Origin: Flavobacteriales bacterium UBA6772 | GTDB lineage: Bacteria > Bacteroidota > Bacteroidia > Flavobacteriales > Flavobacteriaceae | DNA length: 64,000 bases | NCBI GenBank assembly: GCA_905181765.1 | Contig: CAJIYW010000003.1 | Location: 43,724 to 107,723 of the forward strand | Direction: 5' to 3' | Part shown: positions 11,781 to 22,072 of the stretch, one piece after another | Position numbering within the stretch: the stretch's first letter is position 1 | Layout of the letters: each line of letters begins with the position of its first letter | The notes under the pieces: generated by a model | What the model saw: the letters and a program-made list of their open reading frames with translations, nothing else | The model's database searches: none | Told to the model about the DNA's origin: nothing | Program-made: the position numbers and the translations under genes

Positions 11781-13430
11781 TTAATTTACTTTTTTAGTAA
11801 AAACATAAAAATTTTCGTCAATTAGAAAACTAGTGCCGGCTGATGTTAGCTCTAATTTTTTCCAATTACTTGTTGGGTAGATCCATTTTTCTTTACCATT
11901 GATAGTTGTTTTTAAAGGCATTTCAAAATTAGCAACAGTATTTGTCCAACGATATTTTAAAGTCTTGTTTTCAATCGTATGTTCTAAGGTTGGTATTTTA
12001 ATGGTTCTTAAATATTGATTAAAAAACGGATTCAAATTAAAACCAGTTTCTTTGCTTAAAAAATCCTCTATCTGTTTTGTTGCAACCGTTTGATGATAAA
12101 AGTCAGCATTCATTTTTCTAAGAATAAGGCGCCATTTTTCGTCATTATCTATCAATTGCCTTAAGGTGTGCAGCATGTTACCACCTTTGTTGTACATATC
12201 TGATGATCCACTTTTATTTACATTGTACTTTCCAATAATAGGCGTTTTATTTGCAATCGTTTTTCGAAGGCCAATTACATATTCAGAAGCTGCTTTTTTA
12301 CCATAATAATAGTCTAAAAAAAGACTTTCAGAATAATTGGTAAAACTTTCATGAATCCACATGTCAGCAATATCTATGTCTGTAATATTGTTTGCAAACC
12401 ATTCATGACCAGATTCATGTATAATGATAAAATCGAATTTTAAACCCCAACCTGTTCCAGATAAATCTCTACCAAGATACCCTTGTTTGTATTGATTTCC
12501 ATAGGTCACAGAACTTTGGTGTTCCATGCCTAAATAAGGTACTTCTACCAATTTAAAACCATCTTCATAAAAAGGATATGCACCAAACCAATGCTCAAAA
12601 GCTTTCATCATTTTTGGTGCATCTGTAAACTGTTTTTTTGCTTTTTCTAGATTGTCCTTTAATACATAGTAATCCATCGATAAAGGTCCTTTTTCTCCAT
12701 CAAAAATTTCAGAAAAATGAGTATAATCGCCAATATTTACATTTACTCCGTAATTATTTATTGGGTTGTCTACAAACCAATTATAGGTTGTAGTTTCTCC
12801 ATGGTTTTCAATACTTTCTAACCTACCATTCGAAACATCCATTAAATTGCTTGGAACTGTTACACTAATGCGCATACTTTCTACTTCGTCATACATATGA
12901 TCTTTGCAAGGCCACCAAACACTTGCACCTAAACCTTGACAAGATGTGGCTATAAAATGCTTGCCATTGGCATCTTTTTTCCATGAAAAACCGCCATCCC
13001 AGGGTGCTCTAATAGCTTCTTTAGGATTTCCTTCATACTGTACAATAATACTTTCTGTATTGCCTATTACTTGCTGTTTAGTAAGTGTTATGAAGTGGGC
13101 ATTTCCATCGTGTAGTATCTTTAAGTTTTTACCGTCTTGTGTAACTTTTGTTATATTTAAAGGTGCTTGTAAATCAATTTGCATTGTTTGATTAGCGCTT
13201 AAAACATTGTACTTTATCGTATTTTCTCCTGAAACATATCTTTTCTCTGGATCTACTTTTACCTTTAAATGATAATAGGTTAAATCCCACCAAATTCTTT
13301 CTGGGGTTATTGAACCTCTCAAGGTATCTTGTCTAGAGAAGTTGTTTTTTTCTTCCATTAAGCCTTGCGATTGAAAATTTATAGCATACATAAATGTCAA
13401 ATACAGAAGTATATAGAAACGATATTTCAT
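11781..13430 (-). CDS. M1 family aminopeptidase (secreted zinc metallopeptidase)
   Basis: Exported aminopeptidase removing N-terminal residues from peptides. A signal peptide covers about residues 1-21. The M1 N-terminal beta domain runs to about residue 240, followed by the exopeptidase motif variant GMEHQ (301-305), the zinc motif HESGH (338-342) and the third ligand Glu in HESFTNY (E361). The 549-aa length suits the short Bacteroidota M1 enzymes that lack the large C-terminal helical domain. It lies 18 nt downstream of the S9 peptidase and is the last gene of a three-peptidase operon (M20, S9, M1), suggesting stepwise peptide breakdown. Confidence 0.93.
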   Translation of the reverse strand: MKYRFYILLYLTFMYAINFQSQGLMEEKNNFSRQDTLRGSITPERIWWDLTYYHLKVKVDPEKRYVSGENTIKYNVLSANQTMQIDLQAPLNITKVTQDGKNLKILHDGNAHFITLTKQQVIGNTESIIVQYEGNPKEAIRAPWDGGFSWKKDANGKHFIATSCQGLGASVWWPCKDHMYDEVESMRISVTVPSNLMDVSNGRLESIENHGETTTYNWFVDNPINNYGVNVNIGDYTHFSEIFDGEKGPLSMDYYVLKDNLEKAKKQFTDAPKMMKAFEHWFGAYPFYEDGFKLVEVPYLGMEHQSSVTYGNQYKQGYLGRDLSGTGWGLKFDFIIIHESGHEWFANNITDIDIADMWIHESFTNYSESLFLDYYYGKKAASEYVIGLRKTIANKTPIIGKYNVNKSGSSDMYNKGGNMLHTLRQLIDNDEKWRLILRKMNADFYHQTVATKQIEDFLSKETGFNLNPFFNQYLRTIKIPTLEHTIENKTLKYRWTNTVANFEMPLKTTINGKEKWIYPTSNWKKLELTSAGTSFLIDENFYVFTKKVN

Positions 13431-13448
13431 ATTGCTATTTTTTTAATA

Positions 13449-15782
13449 TTATTTCAATTGGAAACCTTTTGCTGGTTTGGCATTCAATAGATGGGTTACA
13501 AAATAATCCCAACGTTTTCTCGTCATGTAGTTTGTCATATCTCCATAACCATGTCTTTTATTTGGGTATAAAATCATGTCGAAATCTTTATTTGCTTTTA
13601 TCAAAGCCTCAACTACTAGCATTGTATTAGATGGCGGTACATTATTGTCCATAGAACCATGGGTAATTAGTAATTTTCCTTTTAAATCTTTTGCAATTAA
13701 TTGATTCGCTTGATTGTCATAATTGGTAGTTCCGTCTGTTTTTCCGTCGAGATTTCCTTCAATTAAAAGTCCTTGCCATTTTTCTCCCCAATCCGCTTCA
13801 TAATTTCTATTATCATGATTTCCAGCACCAGAAACAGCTACATCATAAAATTCAGGATATGCAAATACAGCTCTTGTAGAAGCAAATCCTCCACCAGAAT
13901 GTCCCCAAATTCCAATTTTTTCAAGATTCATTCCTTTATATTTTTGAGCTAATTGTTTAATTGCTGTTATATTATCTGGCAAACCATTATCACCCATATT
14001 TCCGTAATATGCGTCATGAAAAGATTTAGAGCGCATTGGTGTTCCCATTGCATCAACTGCCACAACTACAAAGCCTAGTTCTGAAACTGCTTGAAAGTCT
14101 CTCCAAACAGGTCTAAAACCGTAATTACCTATACTCCCAGATTGCGGACCTGGATAAATATAATTTAAAACAGGATATTTTTTATTGGCATTATAATGAG
14201 AAGGTAAACACATAATACCGTACAAATCTGTTTTTCCATCTCTTGCTTTTACAGAAAACTCAACTGGTGCTTGCCAGTTTTTTTCTTTCAATTCAGAAAT
14301 GTCTGCAATTTCTAAATCCATTATTTTTTCACCAAACCTGTTTCTTAAAACAGTAATTGGTGGCTCTGTAGTTGTTGAATAGGTATCAACTAATAGCGAA
14401 TAATCGTCAGAAATAGTAACTGGAATGTGTTCCTTTAGAAGGCGTTAGGTTGGTGAAGTTAGTACCATTAAAATTTACTTTATAGTAGTAATTATGATAT
14501 GGGTTTCCAGCTTCTTTTCCACCAGCATGAAAAATAAATCTGTCTATTTTTTTCGTCGATGCTTTTTATTTGCTTCACAATAAAATTACCAGAAGTAATT
14601 TCATTTTTCAACGCTTTCGTTTTTAAATCATATAAATAAAGATGACCCCAATCCGTTTTTTCCGAATACCATATAAACTCATTAGAATCGAATAGCACTT
14701 TCCAGTTTTCTGCATTTACCCCAGATTCGTAATAGGTTGCTACTTCTTCTTTGTGAATGGAGGTAACAGCACCGGTTTGGGTATCTGCGATTTGTAAATG
14801 TGCAATTTTATGATCTCTAGAACTAGAGACAAAAGCAAATTTTGTTCCTTTTTTATTCCATTGCGCATCAAGTAATTCGTTATTTCTATCCAGCAATATG
14901 GTCTGTTGTAGTGCCCCTTTGGAAATCTTTCTCCATTTTTAAACGCACTGTTTTTGGTTGGTTTCCTAAATGAATAATTACACGTTCAATAGTAAATATT
15001 TCAGCATCTCCAGGCAAAGGATGTTTCCATGCTTCTAACCTTGGATGACCAATATTTGAAGAGGTTAAGTACATCATACCAACACCTCTTGCATCTTGCT
15101 GAAATGTTGCAATTTTATCAGAATTTGGAGACCATTTTAAAACAGCACCATCACTTTTAATCCAACCTGCATTATTAGTTGCGTAGCCATAATCTTGTTT
15201 TCCATCAAAAGTAAGTTGCATACTTTTATTGGTATCTAAATCACGAATCCAAAGATTATAATGCTCAATATAAGCGGCTAATTTACCATTAGGAGAAACA
15301 TGCTCATTGCTGTCTGCACTGTTTCTTTTTGAAGCATGTTGTACTAAAGTATGCTCTTTTATTTTGTATTCGTATTTTTGATTAAAAGCAATAAATTGTA
15401 ATATATTTAGATCTTTAGAAAAAGAAACATTAGAAATAGGTAATGCGGTTGCATCTATTTCTTTATCTAACTCTTTGGATAGTGTTTTAGCCAATTTTTC
15501 ATGGTTAAAAGCAGTTTCTTTTGTTTGAGTATTCGCATTTACTAAGACGAATTTTTTTCCAACTTTAGTTTTGGTAGTGTAAAGTAAGTTATTGTTGTTT
15601 ACAAATGCACTTCCAGAAACTTGGTTGTAGACTAAACCGTACAAACTTCTATCCATATGCTTTGCAGCATCTTCATATTCTGCAAGTGTAAATTGCTTTT
15701 GATTTTTTGAATTAGCACAACTAAAAATTACTATAACAATAATAGTAAAAATTGAAATTTTATTAAAAACTGATTTCATCAT
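13449..15782 (-). CDS. S9 family dipeptidyl peptidase (DPP-IV-like), disrupted by at least three frameshifts
   Basis: Serine peptidase removing dipeptides, exported as a lipoprotein (signal then FSCAN). The N-terminal beta-propeller (DPPIV_N) spans roughly 15782-14330; the C-terminal alpha/beta-hydrolase domain carries GHSGGGF (nucleophile Ser), GSMDNNVPP (Asp) and NKRHGYGD (His). Three single-base insertions split the frame: near 14897 (HI-LDRNNELL), in a run of seven T at about 14547-14553 (DEKIDRFIFHAGG restored), and near 14433 (restored SKGHIPVTISDDY). With these corrected the protein is about 776 aa, family-normal, and all catalytic residues are present. It lies 4 nt after the M20 dipeptidase. 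Either three sequence errors or a recent pseudogene; the flanking genes are intact. Confidence 0.88.
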
Positions 15783-15786
15783 AAGT

Positions 15787-17181
15787 CTAATTATTTTTAG
15801 ATAATTCTGTAAAATATGTATAGAAATAAGGAATTGTTTCGATCCCTTTTAGGTAATTCCAAATTCCGAAATGTTCATCGGGCGAGTGAATTGCATCAGA
15901 ATCTAAACCAAAGCCCATTAAAATAGTTTTACTTTTTAAATGTTGTTCAAATAAAGCAACAATAGGAATACTACCGCCACTTCTTTGCGGAATTGGTGTT
16001 TTACCAAAGCTTGTTTCGTAGGCTTTACTTGCCGCTTGATACGCAATATTATCTGTTGGAGTAACATAACCCTGTCCTCCATGATGAGGTTTTACTACTA
16101 CTTTTACAGATTTTGGCGCAATACTTTCAAAATGGTTTTTAAATAATTGGGTAATAGCTCTCCAATCTTGATTTGGCACTAAACGCATCGATATTTTTGC
16201 AAAAGCTTTACTCGCAATTACAGTTTTTGCCCCTTCACCAGTATATCCTCCCCAAATTCCGTTTACATCTAAAGTGGGTCTAATAGCATTTCTCTCATTG
16301 GTAGTGTATCCTTTTTCTCCATAAACAGCATCAATATCTATCGATTTTTTGTAATTTTCTAAAGAGAAAGGTGCTTTCGCCATTTCTACTCTCTCTTCTG
16401 TGGACAGTTCTTCTACATTATCGTAAAAACCAGGAATGGTAATATGATTATCTTCATCAGTTAGAGAAGCAATCATTTTTGTTAGAATATTAATTGGGTT
16501 GGCAACTGCACCACCATACAAACCAGAATGTAAATCTCTGTTTGGTCCTGTAACTTCAACTTCAACATAACTTAAACCACGCAAACCGGTTGTAATAGAA
16601 GGTATATTGTTTGCAATCATTCCAGTATCTGAAATTAAAATAACATCATTGGCTAATTTCTCTATATTTCTTGGTACAAACCAAGCTAGACCTTCAGATC
16701 CTACTTCTTCTTCGCCTTCAATCATAAACTTTACATTACAGGGTAAATTTCCTGTGGAGGTCATGTATTCCATTGCTTTTACATGCATATACATTTGTCC
16801 TTTATCATCACATGCACCTCTAGCAAAAATTGCTCCTTCTGGGTGAATTGCTGTATTTTTAATAACAGGTTCAAACGGAGGTGAAGTCCATAATTCTATC
16901 GGATCTGCAGGTTGCACATCATAATGTCCGTAAACGAGCACTGTTGGTAGGTTTTTATCAATAATTTTTTCTCCATAAATAATAGGATAACCTGGCGTTT
17001 CGCAGAGCTCTACATGGTCGCAACCTGCTTTTTTAAGACTTTCTAAAACGAAATCTGCAGTGTTTAAAACATCTTTTTTATATGCTTTATCTGCGCTTAC
17101 AGATGGTATTTTTAATAAACTAATCAGCTCATTTAAAAAGCGTTTTTTGTTTTCTTCTATATACGTTTGAATAGTACTCAT
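15787..17181 (-). CDS. M20 family dipeptidase
   Basis: Cytoplasmic zinc dipeptidase of the carnosinase/PepV-like group; no signal peptide. The 464-aa protein has metal ligands in GHYDVQP (H86, catalytic D88), GACDDKG (D125), the catalytic/ligand pair in MIEGEEEVGSEG (E157/E158), and HSPDEH near the C terminus; the dimerisation insert runs about 205-370. First gene of the M20-S9-M1 peptidase operon, which probably turns short peptides into amino acids. Confidence 0.94.
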   Translation of the reverse strand: MSTIQTYIEENKKRFLNELISLLKIPSVSADKAYKKDVLNTADFVLESLKKAGCDHVELCETPGYPIIYGEKIIDKNLPTVLVYGHYDVQPADPIELWTSPPFEPVIKNTAIHPEGAIFARGACDDKGQMYMHVKAMEYMTSTGNLPCNVKFMIEGEEEVGSEGLAWFVPRNIEKLANDVILISDTGMIANNIPSITTGLRGLSYVEVEVTGPNRDLHSGLYGGAVANPINILTKMIASLTDEDNHITIPGFYDNVEELSTEERVEMAKAPFSLENYKKSIDIDAVYGEKGYTTNERNAIRPTLDVNGIWGGYTGEGAKTVIASKAFAKISMRLVPNQDWRAITQLFKNHFESIAPKSVKVVVKPHHGGQGYVTPTDNIAYQAASKAYETSFGKTPIPQRSGGSIPIVALFEQHLKSKTILMGFGLDSDAIHSPDEHFGIWNYLKGIETIPYFYTYFTELSKNN

Positions 17182-17234
17182 AAAGTTATTTTATTATTTC
17201 TTCATCAAAAATAGAAAAATTATAATGAACAAGT

Positions 17235-17263
17235 TTGTAGTTTGCAAGTATTGTTTATATTTG
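17235..17263 (+). promoter_or_regulatory. Promoter of tRNA-Leu
   Basis: Full Bacteroidota-type promoter: TTG at 17235-17237, 18-nt spacer, TATATTTG at 17256-17263, followed by GCATCCCG. The tRNA begins 23 nt later. The TTTGCAyCC extension recurs at the tRNA-Arg gene and at the end of the window. Confidence 0.8.
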
Positions 17264-17286
17264 CATCCCGAAACTTCGGATAAGTT

Positions 17287-17368
17287 GCAGGCGTGGTGGA
17301 ATTGGTAGACACGCTAGACTTAGGATCTAGTGCCGCGAGGTGTGAGAGTTCGAGTCTCTCCGCCTGTA
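17287..17368 (+). tRNA. tRNA-Leu (anticodon UAG)
   Basis: Cloverleaf read directly: acceptor GCAGGCG (17287-17293) pairs with CGCCTGT (17361-17367) with a G-U closing pair; discriminator A at 17368. Anticodon stem CTAGA/TCTAG (17314-17318, 17326-17330) with loop CTTAGGA gives anticodon TAG at 17321-17323, reading CUN codons. The long variable arm and T arm GAGTTCGAGTCTC fit a class II tRNA. CCA is not encoded. Confidence 0.96.
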
Positions 17369-17376
17369 CAAATGAC

Positions 17377-17405
17377 AAAGCTGAAGTGAAAACTTCGGCT
17401 TTTTT
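17377..17405 (+). terminator. Terminator after tRNA-Leu
   Basis: AAAGCTGAAGT / ACTTCGGCTTT hairpin with a GAAA loop and a T run, between the tRNA and manA. The manA ATG lies 26 nt downstream, so manA may be read by leakage or from an unrecognised promoter. Confidence 0.75.
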
Positions 17406-17430
17406 CATTTTTAAAAACGAACAAATCATT

Positions 17431-18408
17431 ATGAAACTACATCCTTTAAAATTCACGCCTGTTTTTAAATACAGACTTTGGGGTGGAGAAAAATTAAAAT
17501 CAGTTTTAAATAAAGAATATTCTGAAGATAATATTGGAGAATCTTGGGAGATTTCAGATGTAGAAGATGGAGAAACAGTTGTTGCCAATGGTTTTTTTCA
17601 AGGTAAAACTTTGAAAGATTTAATTAAATCTCACAAAGGAGAATTCTTAGGTAAAACTGTTTATGAAAAATTCGGAAATGAATTTCCGTTGTTAATTAAA
17701 TTTATAGACGCAAAAACTCCGTTATCTATTCAAGTGCATCCAGGCAATGAAGTAGCAAAAGAACGTCATAATTCATTTGGTAAAAATGAAATGTGGTATG
17801 TGATGGAAGCAGATAAAGATGCTGAGCTGATTGTTGGTTTTGATAAAAAAATAGAGAAGAAAGATTATAATACTTATGTTGCAGGTGGCGCTATTTTAGA
17901 CGTTATGCATCATGAAAACGTTTCAGATGGAGATACGTTTTATATTCCTACAGGAAGAGTGCATGCCATTGGAGCTGGCGTTTTGTTGGCAGAAATTCAG
18001 CAGACTTCGGATATCACATATCGTATTTACGATTATGATCGTGTAGATGCTAAAACGGGAGCCTTAAGAGACTTGCATAACGACATGGCAATAGATGTGA
18101 TCGATTTTGAATGTCACGATACATACAAAACAAGCTATGAGACAAAACCAAATCTATCTAATACGCTAGTACATTCACCTTATTTTACCTCTAACTTTAT
18201 AGTTATTGAAGGAACTTTACAAAAAGACTACTCGAACTTAGATTCTTTTGTGATTTATATTTGTGTTGATGGTGCTATAGAATTATTGCATAACAAAAAA
18301 AGTTTCTCACTTAAAAAAGGAGAAACTATTTTATTGCCAGCTTCAATAAGTAGTATAGAATTGCAATCTCTATCTGAAAAAAGTAAACTTTTAGAAGTCT
18401 ATTTATAA
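17431..18408 (+). CDS. manA: Mannose-6-phosphate isomerase, class I
   Basis: Zinc enzyme interconverting mannose 6-phosphate and fructose 6-phosphate. The 325-aa cupin protein shows LKFTPVFKYRLWGG near the start, IGESWEISDV, KFIDAKTPLSIQVHPGNEVA (zinc-site region), GKNEMWYVM and the active-site loop YIPTGRVHAIGAG, all typical of the type I PMI of Firmicutes and Bacteroidota. The ATG at 17431 is chosen because an upstream in-frame extension would run back through the tRNA gene. Monocistronic, facing the convergent thioesterase gene. Confidence 0.93.
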   Translation: MKLHPLKFTPVFKYRLWGGEKLKSVLNKEYSEDNIGESWEISDVEDGETVVANGFFQGKTLKDLIKSHKGEFLGKTVYEKFGNEFPLLIKFIDAKTPLSIQVHPGNEVAKERHNSFGKNEMWYVMEADKDAELIVGFDKKIEKKDYNTYVAGGAILDVMHHENVSDGDTFYIPTGRVHAIGAGVLLAEIQQTSDITYRIYDYDRVDAKTGALRDLHNDMAIDVIDFECHDTYKTSYETKPNLSNTLVHSPYFTSNFIVIEGTLQKDYSNLDSFVIYICVDGAIELLHNKKSFSLKKGETILLPASISSIELQSLSEKSKLLEVYL

Positions 18409-18447
18409 TACCAGTTTAATTTTATAATGTTTTGTAAATAAATTGAA

Positions 18448-18891
18448 TTATTTGTTTAATGAAATAATTTCAAAGTCTTCAGCTTTTTCTGCAAAAGCGA
18501 ACATTTCTTTGGTTTCTACTGGTGGTATTCTCAATTTTCTTTTGGTTAAATCTATCCAGGCACCGTATACTTTTATAATGGCAGAAAGCTTTCCTGCTTC
18601 ATTATAAACTTCATGTATAAGTTTCCAACGTTCGTTGTTTTCTGATAATCCCTGTAGTTTTAAATTTACAGTAATATTTTCTCCTAAATGAATCTCTTTT
18701 CTAAAAGAGGTTTCTTCTTTAAATAAAATAGGTCCTAAATTATGCCGTGTAAATTCATCAATAGAAAAGTTGTTTTTAGCAAAATAACGCACTCTTACTT
18801 CTGCAGCATAATCGTTATAAGCAGTATGACGCATATGCCTATTTGGGTCAAAATCTGCCCATTTAGTAGCAAAGGATACTTGAAAAATCAT
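18448..18891 (-). CDS. Acyl-CoA thioesterase (hot-dog fold, 4HBT family)
   Basis: 147-aa single hot-dog domain protein hydrolysing acyl-CoA thioesters; the substrate cannot be read from sequence. FATKWADFDPNRHMRHTAYNDYAAEVRVRYF carries the Asp-X-N/H-X-H catalytic region of the 4-hydroxybenzoyl-CoA thioesterase/YbgC group (D near residue 14). Divides two convergent/adjacent genes; transcribed with or just after the S41 protease strand but separated from it by a hairpin. Confidence 0.85.
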   Translation of the reverse strand: MIFQVSFATKWADFDPNRHMRHTAYNDYAAEVRVRYFAKNNFSIDEFTRHNLGPILFKEETSFRKEIHLGENITVNLKLQGLSENNERWKLIHEVYNEAGKLSAIIKVYGAWIDLTKRKLRIPPVETKEMFAFAEKAEDFEIISLNK

Positions 18892-18905
18892 GTTTTTAGG
18901 ATTTA

Positions 18906-18942
18906 AAAATCCCTGATAAACGTATTGTTTTGTCAGAGATTA
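18906..18942 (-). terminator. Possible terminator after the S41 protease gene
   Basis: Imperfect inverted repeat: on the minus strand AATCTCTGACAAAAC pairs with GTTTATCAGGGATT, followed by a short T-rich tail. It sits 5 nt after the protease stop. Confidence 0.5.
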
Positions 18943-18946
18943 TAAA

Positions 18947-21074
18947 TTAGTTTCTTACGGTGTCTGTAGTATTTTTTAGTTTTAGATCTTTTAAAACATT
19001 TAATGCTTCTGCTACATAAATATCTTTGGCTAGGTTTTTATGCCAAGCAGTTCTTTTATCTGCTAAAACGCTGTCTTTTTCCATCAATGGAAATTCATAT
19101 TTCGGAGACTCAAAATTAAGTTTAGTCTCGTTTTTAAAAGCATTAGTATATTTCTTTGAAGCAACTTCTAATAAAGCACTTTCTTTAGAAAAATCTTTAA
19201 AATTTAGAGAGTAAGAGGTGTCTTCTTGATTTTCTTTTAACCATTTTGCATATTCATTTATCAGCTTAAACTGTTCATCCAAAGCAATTCTGTTTTTACT
19301 TTTGTTTATAACATCAGAAAAATTCTCATAAGAGTTTGTTTTGGTGTAATTTGCTTGTGGAACTTTATCCCAAATTAAAGCACCAGTTAAGTCTCTTTCT
19401 CCAAACTTCATATAACTATACTTGTTTGGCATTGCAATATCAGAATACACGCCTTCAATCTGGGTAGAGCCTCCATTTACTCTATAAAATTTTTGAATGG
19501 TCATTTTAATGGCTCCTAGATCTTTTTCGTACTTCGGATAAAAATTATTAATAGGAATTACACTTTGCACAGTTCCTTTTCCGTAGGTCTGGTTTCCTCC
19601 AATAATTACGGCTCTTCCATAATCTTGCATGGCAGCAGCAAAGATTTCTGATGCGGATGCAGATAGTTCGTTCACTAAAACAACCACAGCACCATCCCAC
19701 TGCATTTTAGGATTCTCGTCATTTTTTACAATAGGATCTTGACCTCTATATTTTACCTGTACCACTGGCCCTTCAGTAATGAATAAACCTGCAATTTCTA
19801 TTGCTGTTTTTAGAGAACCACCGCCATTATTTCTTAAATCAATTAATAGGCCAGATACATTTTCGCTTTTTAGACGTGCAATTTCTTTCTCCATATCTTT
19901 TGCAGAATCTCTAGAATCAATATCAGAAAAATCAATATAAAACCTTGGTAAATTTATTAAACCATATTTTTTTCCTTCTTTTTCTACAATAGTAGATTTT
20001 ACAAAAGTTTCTTCTAATTCTACAACATCTCTAATGATAGAAATAATACGTGTAGTGCCATCTAATTTTTTCTTAACTGTTAAGCGAACTTCAGTTCCCT
20101 TCTTTCCTTTAATAAATTTAATAGCGTCATCTAAACGCATACCAACAATATCTAAAGGTTCTTTATCTGCTTGTGCAACTTCTAAAATAACGTCTCCAGC
20201 TTCAAGTTCTCCTTGTTTCCAAGCAGGACCTCCAGAAACTAATTCAAAAATTTCGGTATAAATTCCTTTTTTTAATAAACGTGCACCAATCCCCTCTAAT
20301 TTACCAGACATATCTTGATCAAAACGTTCTTTTGTTCTTGGAGCCATGTAGGTTGTATGCGGGTCAAAAGCTCCTACAACACTATTTAAAAATGTAGAAA
20401 ACCAATCTTCATGTTCTAATTCTTCAATTCTTAGATAAAGTTCATCCATGCTTTTTAAGAACTTCTGCTCTGGCTTCTTTTTCTAAGTATTTAAAAGATT
20501 TTTTCTTAGTTTTAGAATCTTTTTTAATTTTAGCGTCTTGTTTTTCAATTTTATTTTGAACTCTACTTAGCACATTTAATTTTAACTGTTTGCGCCAATA
20601 GTCTATTAATTGATTTTCGTTTTTAGCAAACGGAACCTTATCATAATCAATATCTATAGTCTCATTTTTATTAAAACGAAAGGGTTGGGCTAATAACTCT
20701 CCGTAATAAGATTTTGCATTTTTAATTTTTTTTGTAAAGTTGGCATATACTGTATTGTAAAAAGAGACATCATCTTCTAGAAGTTGATTGTCTATTTCGT
20801 ATTTGAATTTTGAAAATTCTTTTAAATCTTTTTGAGTAAAATAACGTTTACTAGGGTCTAAACCCTCAATAAAACTCGTGTACACTTGTTCAGAGAAGTC
20901 ATCATTTATGTCTTTTACAACAAAATGACCTCGAGTTAAAATGTTTTTCAAAACATATACTAATATTTTATCTTTTTCTGGATCTGTATTTTTAAAATTT
21001 TTATTGGCATGTATAGCAGTAAAAGATAATGAGAGTGCTATTAAACTGATACTTATTTTATTTCTTAAGTTCAT
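18947..21074 (-). CDS. S41 family carboxy-terminal processing peptidase (Prc/Tsp-like), frameshifted
   Basis: Exported tail-specific protease that trims periplasmic proteins. Signal peptide at about residues 1-24, then a helical N-terminal region, a PDZ domain (GGPAWKQGELEAGDVILEV), the S41 catalytic core (SASASEIFAAAMQDYGRAVIIG with nucleophile Ser and GKGTVQ with the Lys), and the C-terminal DUF3340-type region. The 5' part (to about 20450) and the 3' part are in different frames; removing one A from the five-A run at 20452-20456 (minus strand) joins them as EVLKSMDELYLR. The restored protein of about 708 aa has the usual family length. The two halves overlap by 8 nt, but neither half alone would be a functional protease. 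Confidence 0.9.
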
Positions 21075-21276
21075 AAATGTTTTGTGGTAATATGTAATGT
21101 AAATTTTCTTTTTCTATTTTTCACTACTAAAATAATGACAAATTATTAAAAGCCGTGCTTGTATTCCGTTTTTTATAAAAAAAATGAAGTTTAATTAAAA
21201 ATTGCTAACAAATTTACAGAAAAAAGGGTTCTTATATTCTTTACAAATTGTTAAAAAGATACAAGTTTAAATGAAT

Positions 21277-21284
21277 TATATTTG
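21277..21284 (+). promoter_or_regulatory. Promoter -7 box of the surE operon
   Basis: TATATTTG matches TAnnTTTG exactly and ends 17 nt before the surE ATG. The nearest TTG upstream has a spacer of about 26 nt, longer than usual, so only the -7 box is convincing. Confidence 0.6.
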
Positions 21285-21301
21285 TAGCTAAATAATTGAT
21301 T

Positions 21302-22072
21302 ATGCAAGAAAAACCTTTAATCTTAGTTACAAATGACGATGGTATTACTGCTCCAGGAATTAGAGCGCTGATAAAAATAATGAATAAGATTGGAGATGTG
21401 GTTGTAGTTGCGCCAGATAGCCCACAGAGCGGAATGGGTCATGCCATTACAATTGACAATGTTTTAAGATGCAATCCGATAACAATAGATGATGGTCCTC
21501 AGTTAGAATATACCTGTTCTGGAACACCGGCAGATTGCGTAAAAATGGGAATTAGCGAGATTTTAAATAAAAAGCCAGATTTATGCGTTTCTGGTATAAA
21601 TCACGGTTCTAACTCTTCTATAAACGTAATTTATTCGGGTACGATGAGTGCTGCAATAGAAGCAGGTATAGAAGGTGTGCCAGCAATTGGTTTTTCTCTG
21701 TTAGATTTTAAATGGCATGCAGATTTTAAAGCATCAGAAGAAATTGTAAAGAATATTACTTTAAATGCGTTGTTAAACGGAATTCCAGAGGGTGTTGTGT
21801 TAAACGTAAATATTCCTGATTTAAAGAGGGAAGAAATAAAGGGGGTAAAGATTTGTAGACAGGCAAATGGGTATTGGAAAGAGAATTTCGATAAACGAAA
21901 AAGTCCGTTTGGAAAAGAATATTATTGGCTTTCAGGAGCGTTTGTAAATAAAGATAAAGGACAAGATACAGACATATATGCATTAGAAAATGGGTATGTT
22001 TCTGTAGTTCCTGTTCAATTTGATATGACAGCGCATCATATGATTCAAAAACTAAATTCTTGGGAACTATAA
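21302..22072 (+). CDS. surE: 5'/3'-nucleotidase SurE
   Basis: Metal-dependent survival-protein phosphatase acting on nucleoside monophosphates. The 256-aa protein opens with LVTNDDGITAPG (the metal-binding DD pair), followed by VAPDSPQSGMGHAIT, CSGTPADCV and SGINHGSNSSINVIYSGTMSAA, all SurE signatures. ATG at 21302 is preferred over the TTG two codons upstream. It leads a small operon with a membrane protein and lpxB. Confidence 0.95.
   Translation: MQEKPLILVTNDDGITAPGIRALIKIMNKIGDVVVVAPDSPQSGMGHAITIDNVLRCNPITIDDGPQLEYTCSGTPADCVKMGISEILNKKPDLCVSGINHGSNSSINVIYSGTMSAAIEAGIEGVPAIGFSLLDFKWHADFKASEEIVKNITLNALLNGIPEGVVLNVNIPDLKREEIKGVKICRQANGYWKENFDKRKSPFGKEYYWLSGAFVNKDKGQDTDIYALENGYVSVVPVQFDMTAHHMIQKLNSWEL

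Noticed and set aside
17293..17430. N-terminal extension of manA through the tRNA-Leu gene
   Set aside because: The open frame runs through a clear tRNA; the real start is ATG 17431, which gives the standard PMI N terminus.
20442..20449. S41 protease as two separate, translationally coupled genes (ATGGATGA overlap)
   Set aside because: Each half lacks part of the usual single-chain enzyme: the 5' half has no catalytic domain and the 3' half no signal peptide. One base removed from an A5 run joins them into a family-normal protein.
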